A stretch of 64,000 nucleotides of DNA from Diplosphaera chodatii (GCA_032358165.1 JAALGY010000043.1:1674001-1738000), one strand, 5' to 3'; shown: positions 22,901 through 35,000, counted from the first letter of the stretch. The notes: generated by a model from the letters alone, not told the origin. Program-made: numbers and translations.

Positions 22901-25085
22901 CAGCAGTGTTGACAGGGGGCTGATTATCACTGGGGCGCTGTCAGTGGCACAGTTGCGGGCGGGCGTAGACAGCGGCAGATAGAAGCGCAGACCCGTGTTG
23001 ATGTCGTGGCAGGCATTGGCGTTGCCATTCACATCGGTGAACACCTGCGGGTCGGAATGAATAGCTATGAGCAGTTTGCCCCATATAGTAAGCGGAGATG
23101 CAATGACGTACAGCACTGCAGCGGGTAAATATGGTGCGCAGCTCGAGTGTCAATCGATGTGCAGTTGCTTTGCTGCAGCCCACTGTCTTGCACAACATGC
23201 AATGTCGAGACGCAATGTCTCCGCACCGTGTCTGGAGTGCCATCGCGGTCTGCCGGGGTCAAGAAGATGATGTCGCCATCGGTCGCTACACCAGTCAGCT
23301 GGAACAGGAACAGCGCGCCATTGGATGTCAGCGTGGTGAAGATTGGCGGTGTGCCATCCTCGACAGGCTGGAAGCCGACCTGCAGCGTGTGGGCGCAGAC
23401 ATCCAGAGTCAGTAGGCATTGCTGGTGAGGACCTGGCCTGGACCAGGCACGAAAACTCCATGTGATGTTGGGAACCGCATCTCACCCTAGACACAACAAG
23501 CAAGGCACAGGAGGTGGCTCACCGTGCAGTGGTCTAGGTAGCCGTCGTAGGCTTTGCCGCGGCAGAGAGCGCCGGGGGGCGGCGGAGGCGGCGGCGGGGG
23601 GCTGGGAGGCGGGCTGGGCGGCGGGCTGGGCGGGGGCGGCTTGGGCGGGGGGCTGGGCGGTGGGCTGGGCGGCGGAGAGGGCGGGCTCGGCGGAGGCGGC
23701 CGCGGCGGCTTGGGCGGTGGACGGGGCGGCGGGCTGGGCGGCGACGGCCTGCATGCGAGCACTCACACAGAATCAGATATCAATGTAGGCCGCGTGCGCA
23801 TTTTGGGATCGCAGAATTGGAGCAAGCATGAACAGCAGGCAGCCCCGCCCCAGCGGGCTTGGTGCCAGAGCAAGTTCTGCTGGACGCTCACGCACTTGGG
23901 GGGAGGCGGTACAGGGGGCGGCTTGGGCGGAGGGCTGGGCGGGGGGCTGGGTGGGGGACTGGGCGGGGGGCTGGGTGGCGGGCTGGGCGGGGGGCTGGGG
24001 GGTGGGCCCGGCGGGGGAGCGGGAGACGACGAGGGTGGCAGCGCTGGAGATGGCGGTGGGGAGGGCGGGGCTGGAGGTGGGGATGGCGGCGGTGGGGACG
24101 GTGGTGGTGAGGGCGTGCCGGGCAGCGCCGACGGCGGCGGCGACGCTGCCGGGACGATCACTGGTGGCGGCGGCGGCGGCGAAGGCGTCTCCTCTACAAA
24201 CGGCGGAGGCGAAGGGTCGGGTGAGATGACTACATCAGGCGGAGGAGACGCGGGAGCTGGGACGTCCTCTGACGGCGGCGGGGACTCCAGCGCTGGATCG
24301 CCCTCTGATGGTGGTGGGGACTCCACCGCTGGATCGCCCTCTGGTGGCGGCGACGGCGGCTCGTCAGCTGGTGTGGACTCGATGGTGGCTGCCGCCACTG
24401 GCGCTGCTGTGGGAACTGACGCCACTCCGAGCGGCAGCAGGAACTGCTGCAGCTGCCGGCGCCGCTCTACGACTGCACGTACTGTCAAAGCTTGCCCTGC
24501 GCACAGGATGCGAGCGTCGTCATTGATGATCACTACTGATGGCGTCCTACTGTGCAGGCGTGCACGTATGACGGGTCTAGGCGAATGAGTCTCGTCTGAA
24601 ACCATCAGGGTGCGACCTGTCCCGATGCTGCCTTCCCAGACTAGCTACCGCCCACCGATCAGAGGAGAACCTCTCTTGCAACGCAAAATTGTATAAGCTT
24701 TACCAGCAACAGGAGCAATCCTGCATGTCGAGTGCAGCTGCCAAAAGGACCCCCACGTGTATCGCTCACTTTGCTTGGTCGCACCGCACTGCACAAGCGC
24801 TGATAGGTGCAGTGCAATCATGAAGCCATTTGACATGGTTTGCTCTGATTTTACACCCGGCAAACGTACCGCGCATTGCGCAGGCAACTTTTCCAGACTG
24901 CTGATTCACCCTCGACGTAGTCCCCCGCAGCTCGCAGGCCAGGATGATCTCAACGCAGGGTACACTCGAGATGAGCAAAATGGTAAGAAATTCTTACCTG
25001 GCCTGTTTTTGGAGGCGCCAGCCAAACTGATCGACAGTAGCAAGGCGACCACCACCGCGAGCACCGCGGGGTGTCGAACTCTCAT
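16920..25085 (-). CDS. Large type I membrane glycoprotein: two adhesin-like modules separated by Ser-Pro-rich rods
   Basis: Exon 1 (25085-24998) encodes a signal peptide (MRVRHPAVLAVVVALLLSIS, then LAGAS). Many short exons follow. A Ser-Pro rod (SPPP repeats) ends in KCVSVQ near 23890. Module A (about 23760-21070): AYDGYLDHCTV, DVNGNANACHDINTGL, VIISPLSTLLV, SIGKYDSLAA, AVYAAETALRNYL, APLDLTSP, ATAIGNVNAYTASQTSVTV and AAIVSQQAAQQL. More rods follow (20955-21070, 20716-20860), then Cys-rich segments at 20517-20640 and 20278-20380 (the latter EGF-like: CAGNGVCTANGDGTVRC). Module B (about 19812-17600) repeats the order: AYDGYLANC, DANGIAPDGDCYDVATGL, VVISPMST, GLPSGIKLGQYNALTA, VYTTEVALLNLASLL, APLNLTDA and ANVNSLAASATSVTV. 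One membrane segment (GQIAGIVIGCVAGLALFAVL) sits at 17228-17290, then a cytosolic tail to the TGA at 16920. Inferred role: cell-wall or surface adhesion glycoprotein with hydroxyproline-rich rods. Junctions between module exons were not all solved, and two adjacent genes instead of one cannot be fully excluded. Confidence 0.7.
23545..24290 (-). repeat. Ser-Pro-Pro-Pro coding low-complexity repeats
   Basis: The minus strand codes for long (S/K/R)PPP arrays in two blocks, about 23560-23755 and 23900-24290. The plus strand shows the mirror GGGCGG/GGGGGCT repeats, which create artificial Gly-rich open frames. These rods are typical of hydroxyproline-rich glycoproteins of volvocine and trebouxiophyte walls. 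Confidence 0.85.
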
Positions 25086-26061
25086 CCTGCCGATGCTGCT
25101 GCGCCCGATGCTGCTTGGGGTCCGCGCAGCGAATTAAACGGTCGCCATGCAGGCAACAGAGACGGAGGTTGTCGGCAATGTCTGGGCGGATGTGTTACTG
25201 CGGTCAAGGCTGATCTGCAGCAGCCGCGAGATGTGGCCAGCAAAACCCTGCTCGCGAGCCGTCCCAGACAGATGGCGATAGGAGCAGATCGTGCCATTTA
25301 GCGGCGGCAAGCATGGCCTGGGATGAAGATGCACCATAGCCAGCGGTCGCAATGAAATGAACGGTCAGAGTGTGACGAGCCTGAGTGTCATAGACGAAAC
25401 TTGCAATGCGTGCTGTTTGTGCACATCTCATGCGCAAGACCCTGTATGGTGGCGCACCACACCACGTACAGTTGCGTATCTGCCAGCAAACTGCACCGTT
25501 GATACGTATCCATGCAGCATACTGTGGTGACCGGCGATGTGGGCACGCTGTCAATGGTTGATGTTGTCCAAGTTGACCTTGGCTTGCCCGTAGCATTGCC
25601 GGTGCACAAGAGTGGCAGCATGCTCAACGCCAGTGACGGCTTCACTCGCCCAACAGCGGCTGCTTCAGCATCTGCACGTAACGATGGCATGCAAAAGTAT
25701 AGCAGGGTGCCAGACCGACCACTGGAATGCTGAATGCATGCTTATACGCACCAAGGTGTAGGGGCTTGAGTGACGCAGCAGCAATAGTGCCACTGCAGTG
25801 CACCAGCGACATGCCGAACACTGCCGCTTGAATTGCACCTGATCAGCTCCTGCAGCTGCACGGCGGAGGCCGCACTTGCGACAAGAAGCTGGATGTGGGC
25901 GCGCCTGAACCCAGTGGCGCCAGATGGTGTTGAGCATCCAGACCAGCAGCCAGCCCTGCAATTGCCATTTTGAGCAGTGTAGAACTGCCACTCGGCAGAA
26001 ACCGCAGCATTGTCATCAAACCTTAGCATGATTGTGCTGGCAGACGTGGCCTGCTGCGGGC
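25086..26061. other. Intergenic region upstream of the large glycoprotein gene
   Basis: Flanked by two minus-strand genes. It should hold the 3' UTR of the unknown two-membrane-segment gene and the promoter of the glycoprotein gene. No exon, RNA gene or repeat was recognised. Confidence 0.45.
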
Positions 26062-28367
26062 TCAGCAGACGGCATGACGCAAAATGACACCGACCTCGAT
26101 GCACAGCATCAGCAGCTGAACTGCGAGCACTGCGGCCGTGGCGGCGGGCCTACAGGCTTCATCAGTGCTGCAGGCATCTCCGGCACAGCTGGTCTGGCAT
26201 AGTACGGCGGCCAGCCGGTCGACTGCGCCCCAGGCACAGGCAGCTGCGGCGTCTTGCAGGTGGTGTACCCAGGCAAGAGTCCCGGCAGCGAGGTGGCGCG
26301 GTGTTGCTGGTAGGCTGTTCAAGAAGCCATGGGCAGAAGAGGCAGTTGCCTGGCGCCTACAGGCAACCGCTGCTGCAATAGCTGCTGCATTCGCTGCAGC
26401 TGCCTGGATCAGCATGGCGTCCTCCTCTGCTTTGCTCGCCGCAACGGGAGCTGGCAGCAGCATGGCAGCGCTGGATGCGGCTTGGGAGCTACTGCCGGCA
26501 GCCGTGCGGCCTGCAGCATGGTGCGACTGCTGTGCCTCCAATGACGGTTGCTTGCCGTGCTGTAGAGGCGCATCTTCCGGCAGGTGCTTGGCGAGGCGCC
26601 ACATCATAAAGTGGAGGTCATTCTGCAGCAGCAGGGTCTCGTTTGAGCAAGCCTTCAACGCTGCGCATCGTATACATGGCTTGATGACGGACTGGCAGCA
26701 GTGTTACAGTGCAGCATGCATCAAAACAGCAAGCGTCAAGGTGTGTGATAACATACCAGCGCAGTCACAGCGGAGGTGCTGATGCCGTCTGATATTGCAG
26801 ATGATTCCCGTGGCACCTTGCCGCGCAGCAGCGCCAGGGGTCCGGCTGAGTTGCTGGCCTCGTGGCGGTGCTTTGCGTCTGAATGTGCTGAGCTGAGCGG
26901 CATCACTTCTGGGAAGGTGTCTTCCTTTGGCTGCGGGTACAACGGATGGTAGTGGCGAGGCTGCTGGACCTGCGGCTGCTCAGCCTGCTTCCCCAGAGCA
27001 GCTGCTCGCTGCTGATGTGCCTCAAAGGCAACAACATCTGCTGCAGCACTGATCTGATGCTGTCTTGATGGGACTGCACTCCCAGGCCAGGTTGCAGTGC
27101 TGTCAGCCTGCACGTAAAGTACAGACCCCTCACAATGAGCTCTGACCGCAGCTGCATCCACATGCGGTCATCTTGGCAGAGTCGCGCATTCGTTGCTGCT
27201 TCCTGCCGCATTGCGTCTTCATGCGGCATACTCAATCAAGAGCGTGCAGCAACAGGAGAGCCCACTGCTTGTGAGTTGCATGAGTCACCTGTGGTGCGAC
27301 CAGATGGCCTTCCGAGTCGCACTGCATTGAAGGGTGCCCAGCGGCGGAGCCCAGCAGCGGGCACTGCATCAACGCACAGCCAAGCTTCGACCTCACGTGC
27401 AGACTGAGCAATGCTAAGTGCACCTCAGAGTTTCATGGTCTGTGAGGCAATGCACATGGATGCACCTGGTAAAACGAGTCGTCCGCAGTCCCAAGCTTGG
27501 CGTAGTAGGCCTGCCGCCCCTGCCGCTTTGCGCTGCGTGACATGCAGGTCCCCGTGAAGCATGTGCACGAGCATGCTCATGCAAGCTGCGCAGGTGAGGG
27601 ACAGCCATCATACATGTCCGCAGGCCATCACAACAGCACACAAGTGGTACGCACCAGAAGCAGCCCTGCAATGACATCAGCGCCACCCCGCGGCAGCACT
27701 GCTCGTGCAGCCAGCGGCCGCTGCGCAGCGGCTCCGAAGACGTCAGCGCCGCCGCACACAGCGGCGTCACCTCCATGAGAAGAGTGGCCACACCTCATAC
27801 ATTGATGCAAACATCGAGGTGAATACTGGCATCGTGGAAGCAAGCACTTCAAACTCTGCACCACGCTGAAGCAGCAGAACACCCTACCCAGTCTGTCAGC
27901 GCGCTGCACGGCTGCTGGCCAGGCCGCGGCAGCGGCGCAAGCGCCACAGGGTGCGCCTGGCCCGCCCGCTGCTGGTCTGACAGCAGCAGCGACTGCCCAG
28001 CGCTCGAGGCAAACTCAGCAGCTGCTATAGCAGGTTGCACGCGAGCCTGCTGGACATGGGACACAGCATATTACCGGACGTTCACGTAGGCCTTGATGAT
28101 GACAGTCTGCCGGGTGCCGGTGCCATGGCACTGCCAGCCCCATGCTGCAAGTGGCGCACAATCTGGCACCTGCTGGCGTGGTGAAACGAGGTGCACAGCC
28201 ACTGCCTGTCCTTGCGGATGCTCGAGCTGCAGATGATGGGACTGGTGGGCAACTCGTTTGGCCACAGACGATAGCAACAGCAGTGGCTGCATGTTGAAGA
28301 ACCCTGCCACAAAGCCCGCCACAAAGAACGGCAACAGCAGCAACACCTTCCTTGCAGCTGACATCAT
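26062..28367 (-). CDS. Unknown protein with N-terminal membrane anchor and C-terminal membrane segment
   Basis: The first exon starts at the ATG at 28367 (MMSAARKVLLLLPFFVAGFV), a basic start plus a strong hydrophobic segment typical of a signal anchor. It likely ends at the donor after TVIIKAY. A second exon at about 28045-27890 (ARVQPAIAAAEFASSAGQSL) joins it in phase 0. Further coding pieces lie near 27775-27655 (TPLCAAAL, SGRWLHEQC), 27540-27470 (GRQAYYAKLGTADDSFYQ), 27230-27120 (CQDDRMWMQLRSELI), 27110-26760 and 26660-26062. The last exon contains LLLQNDLHFMMWRLAKHLP, a long Ala-rich helix, and ends with a hydrophobic segment (AVLAVQLLMLCIEVGVIL) just before the TGA at 26062. Cys and Trp are frequent in the middle, suggesting a lumenal or extracellular domain. 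The piece SGRWL...C faintly recalls wall-polysaccharide acetyltransferase-type proteins, but I would not assign that. Exon borders in the middle are uncertain. Confidence 0.5.
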
Positions 28368-28872
28368 GATGGACTGGAGTGCAGCTACACATGACAGACT
28401 CCTTCTGAGCGATGCCAGAAGTGATGACACAGCGGATGGCCTTCAGGTGGAGCCTGGGACCTGCCTTGAACTCTCCGCCAGTTAAAATCTTGCCAACAGG
28501 TAGGGCTTTAAAAGCTCAGTACTGCCTGTTGCAGATACCCTAGGGCTGCAAGAGAGAACAGCTAAGCCACACAAATCTACCTAATGATTGCAAGCTGAGC
28601 TTTCAAGAAATATGTCGATAGTTGTATGCACTATCACGCAAGCTGCAATGATCAAGGCCGCGCGCAAGCTGCAGAATTGAATGGTTTTGCTCTCGACCCT
28701 GAACTCTTCGAGCCAAAACCGGATCACCTAACAGTCGGTGGGCAGATCAAGAAAGTGAGGCCGCCGCTGATGACAACGACGAAAATGCCGACACAGCAAG
28801 GCTGAATGTCAAGGATGTATGCTGCAGCGTTCACTCATGTGATGGCGCGGGTCTGCTGTTGTGCAATGCGTG
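28368..28872. other. Intergenic region between GH128 3' end and the unknown membrane protein
   Basis: AT-richer than the flanks. It holds the GH128 3' UTR and the promoter of the downstream minus-strand gene. Nothing else recognised. Confidence 0.5.
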
Positions 28873-30649
28873 CTACATCTGTGGTGGTCGAGCCGCCACA
28901 GCCGAAATACTGTCATTAGTATACACCTTGCCCAGCCACGTCAGGTTCGAGTTGCCGTTGCCGAGAAGACTCATTGTCGGGTCGCTTCCCTGAGGCACAA
29001 GAAAATCTAGCTGCTCAGCAAGCCAATGTTGATCATCTGCATCTATCAGACCGCGACAGCCGGGGCCAACCCAAGCATAATATAATGGCAGGAACTGGCG
29101 TGAAGTAGTGCATACGCCATGTGACTATGACACAATCTGCTCACCCCATACCCCCGGCTCGTGAACCAGGCGTAGCGCTCCACTGATGGCTCGTTGTTCA
29201 GATACGCTAATGCCTTCCTGGTATACTGCACCTGCAGCACTGCTGACAGCTGCTGCAGCATGTGCAGAAGCAGATGCATGCTACGGTGCCTGGATCAATC
29301 TTGACAGCACCAGCAGCTCCAGGGACCCTGTTGGCATGTACAACCGAGAACCCGCACTGACCTGCCGCGCCACTGGACCTCCGGCATTGGGACAATTGAA
29401 TTCTGTCACCCAGATGGGCCGCCCAAACAAGCGGTGCGCCTTCTGAATATTGGACTGCAGTGCCCGCAAGTTGCAAGTGTACCTGCACAGAAGGAGACAT
29501 GCATGAGACCCTGCCCTCAAGCCAGCTGCACCACCGCCTGTCATCTGCTCAGCAGTATGAGCAGCAGATGCTTGTAAGCGTACATATGCATCGCGATGAA
29601 GTCCACGCGACAGCCGCCCGTGTACATGGCGCTGCAGTTGCCGAAGAAGTCCTTCCACCAGTCGAAGGGGTCACTATAGGTGCACCTGTGCACGCCACGC
29701 CTCTGTGTGATCATCTAAGGGCCTTGCAGCAGGCAACCTAGGTCACAGCGTCGCAGCATGCAGCATGCGGCTGTCCTGCAGAAGCTGCTTCCGCCCACCA
29801 GGCCCCGCAACCGGCTGCAGAGGGTGAGCCGAGGCGCAGTCCGTACTTTGTGGCTGCGACCTCCAGCACCGGCCACATACTTGCAGCCAGCTGCGGCATC
29901 ATGTTGGCCTGCGGAAAACGGCACCAGGTGCTCACTCTCTAGGGGCCATCTGAGTTGCATAGTGTCTTCTGTCTAGACCAAGCATCTGACTGCCCTGCCT
30001 GAGCTCATGATCGCCAGCAGTCCATTGCACCTGGCCTATGTGCGTCGGCTCATTGAAGCCCAGCAACGCAGCTGGGCGCGGAGAGAGCAGGCCCAAGTTA
30101 TGGTCAAGACCGGCTAGGCCCCACCGGCCCCACTGCATTGGCACAAACTCCATGCCAGCCGCCATGGCCACATGGCCTGTAACATTGTCCTGCGATGATG
30201 GTACACTTGCCTAACGCCGACAAGGCCGGGTTTATGTAAGCTGGCGAAGCAGCGACTCATCGCACTGAGCATGTGTATCTGTTTATGCTTGTGGGCAGCG
30301 ACTTTCAAGGATACTGTAGAGCAGAGCTTGAGCATACCGGCAATGTGCCCCAGTTGTAGTACCAGCTGATCTGTGGTGCCAGCGCCGCAATGTCGTCGAT
30401 GCTGTCCAGGCCCGAGGCAATGCCCCGCTTTGCACGGTACCCAGCTGCTGTTGCTGCCGCCTCCGCTGTTGCTGAGCCCGGGGCTGCAGCTGCCTGATTG
30501 TCAGCAACAGGCGCAGCATCCTGCTGGCGCTGCCTGCGGTAGCCCCTGAAGGCGAGCAGGCTCAAGGCAGACAGACCGCTGTACTCCAGCACCAGCGTGT
30601 TGGCAGACACCAACAGCAGCACAACCCAAGCGGCGATGTGCAACGCCAT
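28873..30649 (-). CDS. GH128 family glycoside hydrolase, endo-beta-1,3-glucanase-like
   Basis: Seven exons close in phase: 30649-30338, 30189-30031, 29908-29799, 29673-29584, 29482-29362, 29231-29145 and 28989-28873, giving 331 aa. The N-terminus (MALHIAAWVVLLLVSANTLV) is a signal peptide or signal anchor. About 60 Ala/Gln-rich residues follow, then a TIM-barrel domain. Family landmarks in order: WYYNWGTLP, EFVPMQWG, LLGFNEPTHIGQ (Glu of NEP is the predicted acid/base), LGSPS, FDWWKDFFGNC, VDFIAMHMY, RPIWVTEFNC (Glu of TEF is the predicted nucleophile), YAWFTSRG, and a terminal LTWLGKVY that resembles the usual end of the fold. Known family: GH128 enzymes cut beta-1,3-glucans. Here it may remodel the algal wall or attack fungal and microbial glucans. 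The exon 3 donor at 29798 (GTGGGC) is the least certain junction. It starts divergently from the coiled-coil gene at 31325. Confidence 0.9.
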
Positions 30650-31324
30650 GCCGCTTGTGTGCCCGTCTCCGCAGCTGCTTGCGCGCTACACCGACACTCA
30701 TTCGGTGCTGAAGCGCATATCCCGTGTTGCTGACTGGCAAGCAGGCGCAGCTGCTGCTCACTAGGGTCACTGCTTCCGGTCACACCCCAGTCCCGTCAGC
30801 TGTGATGGTGTGGTGTGATCCAAGGGCATGCTTGCTTAAACGACGTGTACATACACTGCACGCTGACGCCAGCATCAATAGGTATGCAGACAGGTTGCTC
30901 CACAAAGGACGACGCAGGTGATTTATTAGATCCACCGCGAAGTCAGGTACGCAAGCATGTGGCGTTTGCCGTCTGACGTGCCTACAGTGAGCGGCCGTCG
31001 ATCAGCCGGTCGAAGCAACAGTGTTTGAGAACTGCAAGCAGCGAACTGCCAGATCGCATATCAGCGTCTCGGGTGCGTGGCGCGCCTCGTCACAAAACCC
31101 TTATCTACGACTGCAAAGCAGGCACAGCACAACATAGCGATGTCCCCATCATGCGCCCCTGCGGTTCCGTACTTGCGGCTTGTAACCGTCAACATGCCAC
31201 GAGTCCAATCTCAATGCTTAGCACAGGATTGCGGCCGCCGATCATTGCTTTGCGGTTTCAATAGCATGCATCACAGCTTGGTTTGACAGCAGCACCCTGA
31301 TGCATATGAGGACCGCCTGCTGCA
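30650..31324. other. Bidirectional promoter region (GH128 / coiled-coil gene)
   Basis: A gap of about 675 bp between two divergent start codons. It should contain both promoters. No TATA-like element or repeat stood out, and no exon was recognised. Confidence 0.5.
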
Positions 31325-31959
31325 ATGAACGTGTTTGACGATGACGACGACGAGGATCTGGTGGCAGATTGGGATGCTTTCGATGCGGTCGTTGCCCAAC
31401 ATCAACAGAGGAAACAGGTTGGCGTGCCGCGCCAATCCATGTGCTGTCTGCAAAAGCGCGATTCAATGCTGCAGACCACGTGAGAAGGTCTGAAGCAATT
31501 GGTGACTGCATCCTGTGGCATGCTTGCGTTGTGAGGCTGACTGCCACCCTGAGCGCATGGTTCGAACTGCCGCAGCTGGCTCAGGCCACCCAGAATCAGC
31601 AGCAGGCGCTCCCCAATGTCAGTCCCCTCTCACCTGGAGCCGCTGCTGCGCCCGCTGCCGTGCACGCACTGTCGCATGCACATGGACAGCCGCATGCGGG
31701 CCAGCCGCATGCGCTCACCGGAGCTGCACAGGCACAACAGGCGCAACAGCAGCAGCACCATGCACCGGCCGCAGGCGTGCCCGAGCCTCAGCGACGGCAG
31801 CACGCCAGCCGCACGCCGCAGGGCAAGCGCGTCCGTGGGCTCGCCCTGGCGCCGCCGCCGAACGGGACGCATGCTGCAGCAGGGGCACATGGCGGCTTTG
31901 TCGCCGGGCCTCCTGTCCAGCACCCGATGGCACCTCAGGAAGGCCACTGGGCTGCGTAT

Positions 31960-32017
<58 letters not shown>

Positions 32018-35000
32018 TAGCACATGGTCAGCATGTGCAGCAGTTGCCAGCACAGCATCACCAGCAGCACAGGCCGCTGCCTGTCGCCAACCAGGAAGCC
32101 AACCCTGCTCTGCAGCGCGGCATGGCAGCACAGCCACAGCGAGGTGAATATAGCACACACATGCCTATGTGATCCCTGTCCACGTTGCATGCCAGCAGCA
32201 GGTTGTCACCCAGCAGGAGACCCAGCTCACATGGTGTCTGATTTGTACTTTCACAGTGTCGGGCAGCCACGCGCCGGTGCAGCAGATGCCTGGTGGCCCT
32301 CAGCCCCCGCCGCAGCTGCAGCAGCCGGCAGCCGTCCTGGATGAGGTCGCGCAGCTGCGGCTGCAGCTGCAGCAGGCGCAGGAGCGGTGCGCAGCGCTCC
32401 TTGGTCAGGCCATCGCAGACATGCATGCAAGCTGTCAAGACCACACACCCACACGACCAATGTGCAGTGACCTTTCCCTGCATGCAGGCACTGCTCCACA
32501 ACGACTCTGCACCGGAACGTCTGGTGCCTTGTGCTGTCGCAGGCTGGTGACGGAGCAGGGCACGAACGCGGTGCTGCGCAGCCGCATGGAGCGCATCCAG
32601 CGCCAGGGCGCAAACCCTGCGGCAGGCCCCGCAGCGGCTTTGGGTGCTGCTGCGGCGGGGGCCAGACCCGGCGGCGGGCCGCTGGCAGCGCTCCAGGCCC
32701 CAGATGTGCAGGAGGAGCTCAAAGCCGCGAGGACCCGCCTGGCGTTTCAGGAGCAGGAGGTGGGCATCCAGCAGCGCATCGTGGGCGCCAAGATGGTGCA
32801 GTGTCTTCAGGATCGTTGGACGGGCAGGGCGTGTGGAGCAAGCGCCCCTGCTGATGGTCTGGAAATTCGCAGGTGGATGAGCTCAAGCGGCGGACGCAAG
32901 AGCAGGCAGCCCGCCTCAAGGAGGCGGAGTCGGCTGCCGAGGCCGCTCGTCGGGAGGCCAGCCGGGTGCGGTCAAAGCACCTGATTGCCCGCTGGTGCCA
33001 CACTAGGCAGTGTATGGCTGAAGCGCATGAAATTTCGTGATGATGCCGTTCGATGGGCAGACATACATGCACACTCTTGCGGGTGGCGTGCAGGCAGCAG
33101 AGGCAAACGGGCAGCTGGAAGGCGAGCTCCAGGCTGCGCAGCAGCAGCGCACCTCGGGCTCGGGCCGCAGCCTTGCAGTTGCCGTGGGAGGCCGTGACGG
33201 CGCAGACGCCTCGACTTCACAGCTCAGCCCGAGGGTGCCCTCGCCCCAGGAGGGCGGCGCGAGGTACAAATCCATCTGCGCTGCACGATGGCCAGCAATT
33301 TACAGTGGCACGGACGGTCATACTCGCACCGTGTGCATGTGGATGAGAGTTATGGCAGTAACAGATCTGTAAATCGCCATGCAGGAGGTCGGTCGCCGGG
33401 CAGAAGCGGCGTCTGGAGTCGGGCGGAAGTGCGGCCGCCCCACGTGCCCCTGGCCGCAGCAACAGCGCCGCCATGCCGGCTGGCGACATACCTGCCCCTG
33501 GTTCTGCCATGGGTGGACGCCAGGCTGGCTCAGGTGCAGCTTGCAAGTGCAGGCTCGTAGGTAACCATGAGAATTACTGGCTGGTGAGAGGAGCTGCAAC
33601 AGGTCGCGGTCACTATGCTAGCATACTGCAGGCCCTTCCACACTGCAGGCCGAGGCAGCGGCAGCTCCAGTCGGTCCAGCGCTGCAGCTGCAGAGCCGCC
33701 AGCGGACTTTGGGCGCAGCCTGCTGCCGCCGCATGCGCTGCAGCACTGGGCGGCGGCCGGCGCAGCCCCCCTACCGCTGCAGGGGGGAGCAGCCGCGGCA
33801 GTCGTGCCACATGCAGTGTCAGTGACCAGCAGTGGCGCTGCCCAAGAGCAGATGCTGCTGCTGCAGCAGCTGTGGGCTGCGGCGCCTGCGGCGGTGGCCG
33901 TGCTGCTGGCGGCGTCACCAGTGCCCGCTCCCAGTTTGGACCCCTGGGCGCCCAGGGACAAACGGCCGCCTGAGGTCATAGCCGCACAATGCTCCGCCAT
34001 TGCAACAGTCCAGGTACTGGCAGTCAGCCTTATATCAGTATCATCCCCAACCTAACATCGGCAGCGATAACACCAGTGTCGTGTACTGAGTGGATATGAT
34101 GCGCCACCCAGCACTGACGACCTGGCTCTGAGCGCAGGCGCGGCTGCAGCGCCTCGGCGCTCCCCCCGGCATGCTGCAGGGCGGCGCCCCGCTGCTGGAC
34201 GCCCTGTGCGCGCTGCTGACTGTGGTGGTGCCGAAACTCCAGCAGCCGCAGCGTAATCAGCCAGCTGCACAGACGCCGCAGCCGAACAGCGAGGCAGCAG
34301 ATCTTCTGGCAGCTGCGGCCCTCGAGGCGGCAGCAGCGCTGCTGCAGCATGACCGTGATGCGCAGGCTGCTGCGCTGGCGTCCTGCGAGGCGGCAGCTGC
34401 CTTTGGGCCAGCAGGCACCACTGGTATGCACCTTGCCATAGCTCACCGGCCGGCGAAAGGGGTTGTTGGGTGAAGCATGTGGCAATTGAATGCACTGTGC
34501 AGGCTGGAATGATGGCATGGCAACATGGCTTACTGACTGCAGGCGGCAGCAGCAATGTGCAGCTGCTAGGCTCTGATGGAGCGCCGGTGCAGCTGCCCCT
34601 ACCACCCTGGAGCGGCATGTCAGCCAAGCCTGTGCAGCTTGCCGTGCTGCATTCAGTCAGGTGGGAAGCGCAGCTGCCAGAAGGACAGTAGGAATGTGCA
34701 TGCAACATAGACGCCAAAGGCTTTGCGTGCTGTGATTCATGTGCATCACACTTGAGCCTTGCTTGCCACACGCGCTTGCCATGTAGTGCCTAGCTTAGGC
34801 GATCACACTGCAGCGCCGAGCTCTGCTGCAGTGCGGAGACCAGCCCAGACGGTGCCCGAGGATTACTGGCGGTGCTGCTGCGCCTGGTCAGCGGTCAGCA
34901 GCTGCCTGATCGTGCGGCTGCCGCAGCAGCCAGGGCAGTCGTGGCTCTCGTCGTGGCTGCTGCTGCAGACGGAGGCAGTGCCATCCTGCTCTCAGTGTTT

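Noticed and set aside
23545..24588. Long plus-strand Gly-rich open frame (GGLGGG repeats) suggesting a glycine-rich protein
   Set aside because: It is the exact antisense of the SPPP rods in the minus-strand glycoprotein. The minus strand has the signal peptide, modules and membrane helix that make a coherent gene.
31630..32190. Minus-strand frame with a poly-Leu run opposite the CAG repeat
   Set aside because: Antisense of the (CAG)19 exon; the plus-strand gene has phase-closed junctions on both sides.
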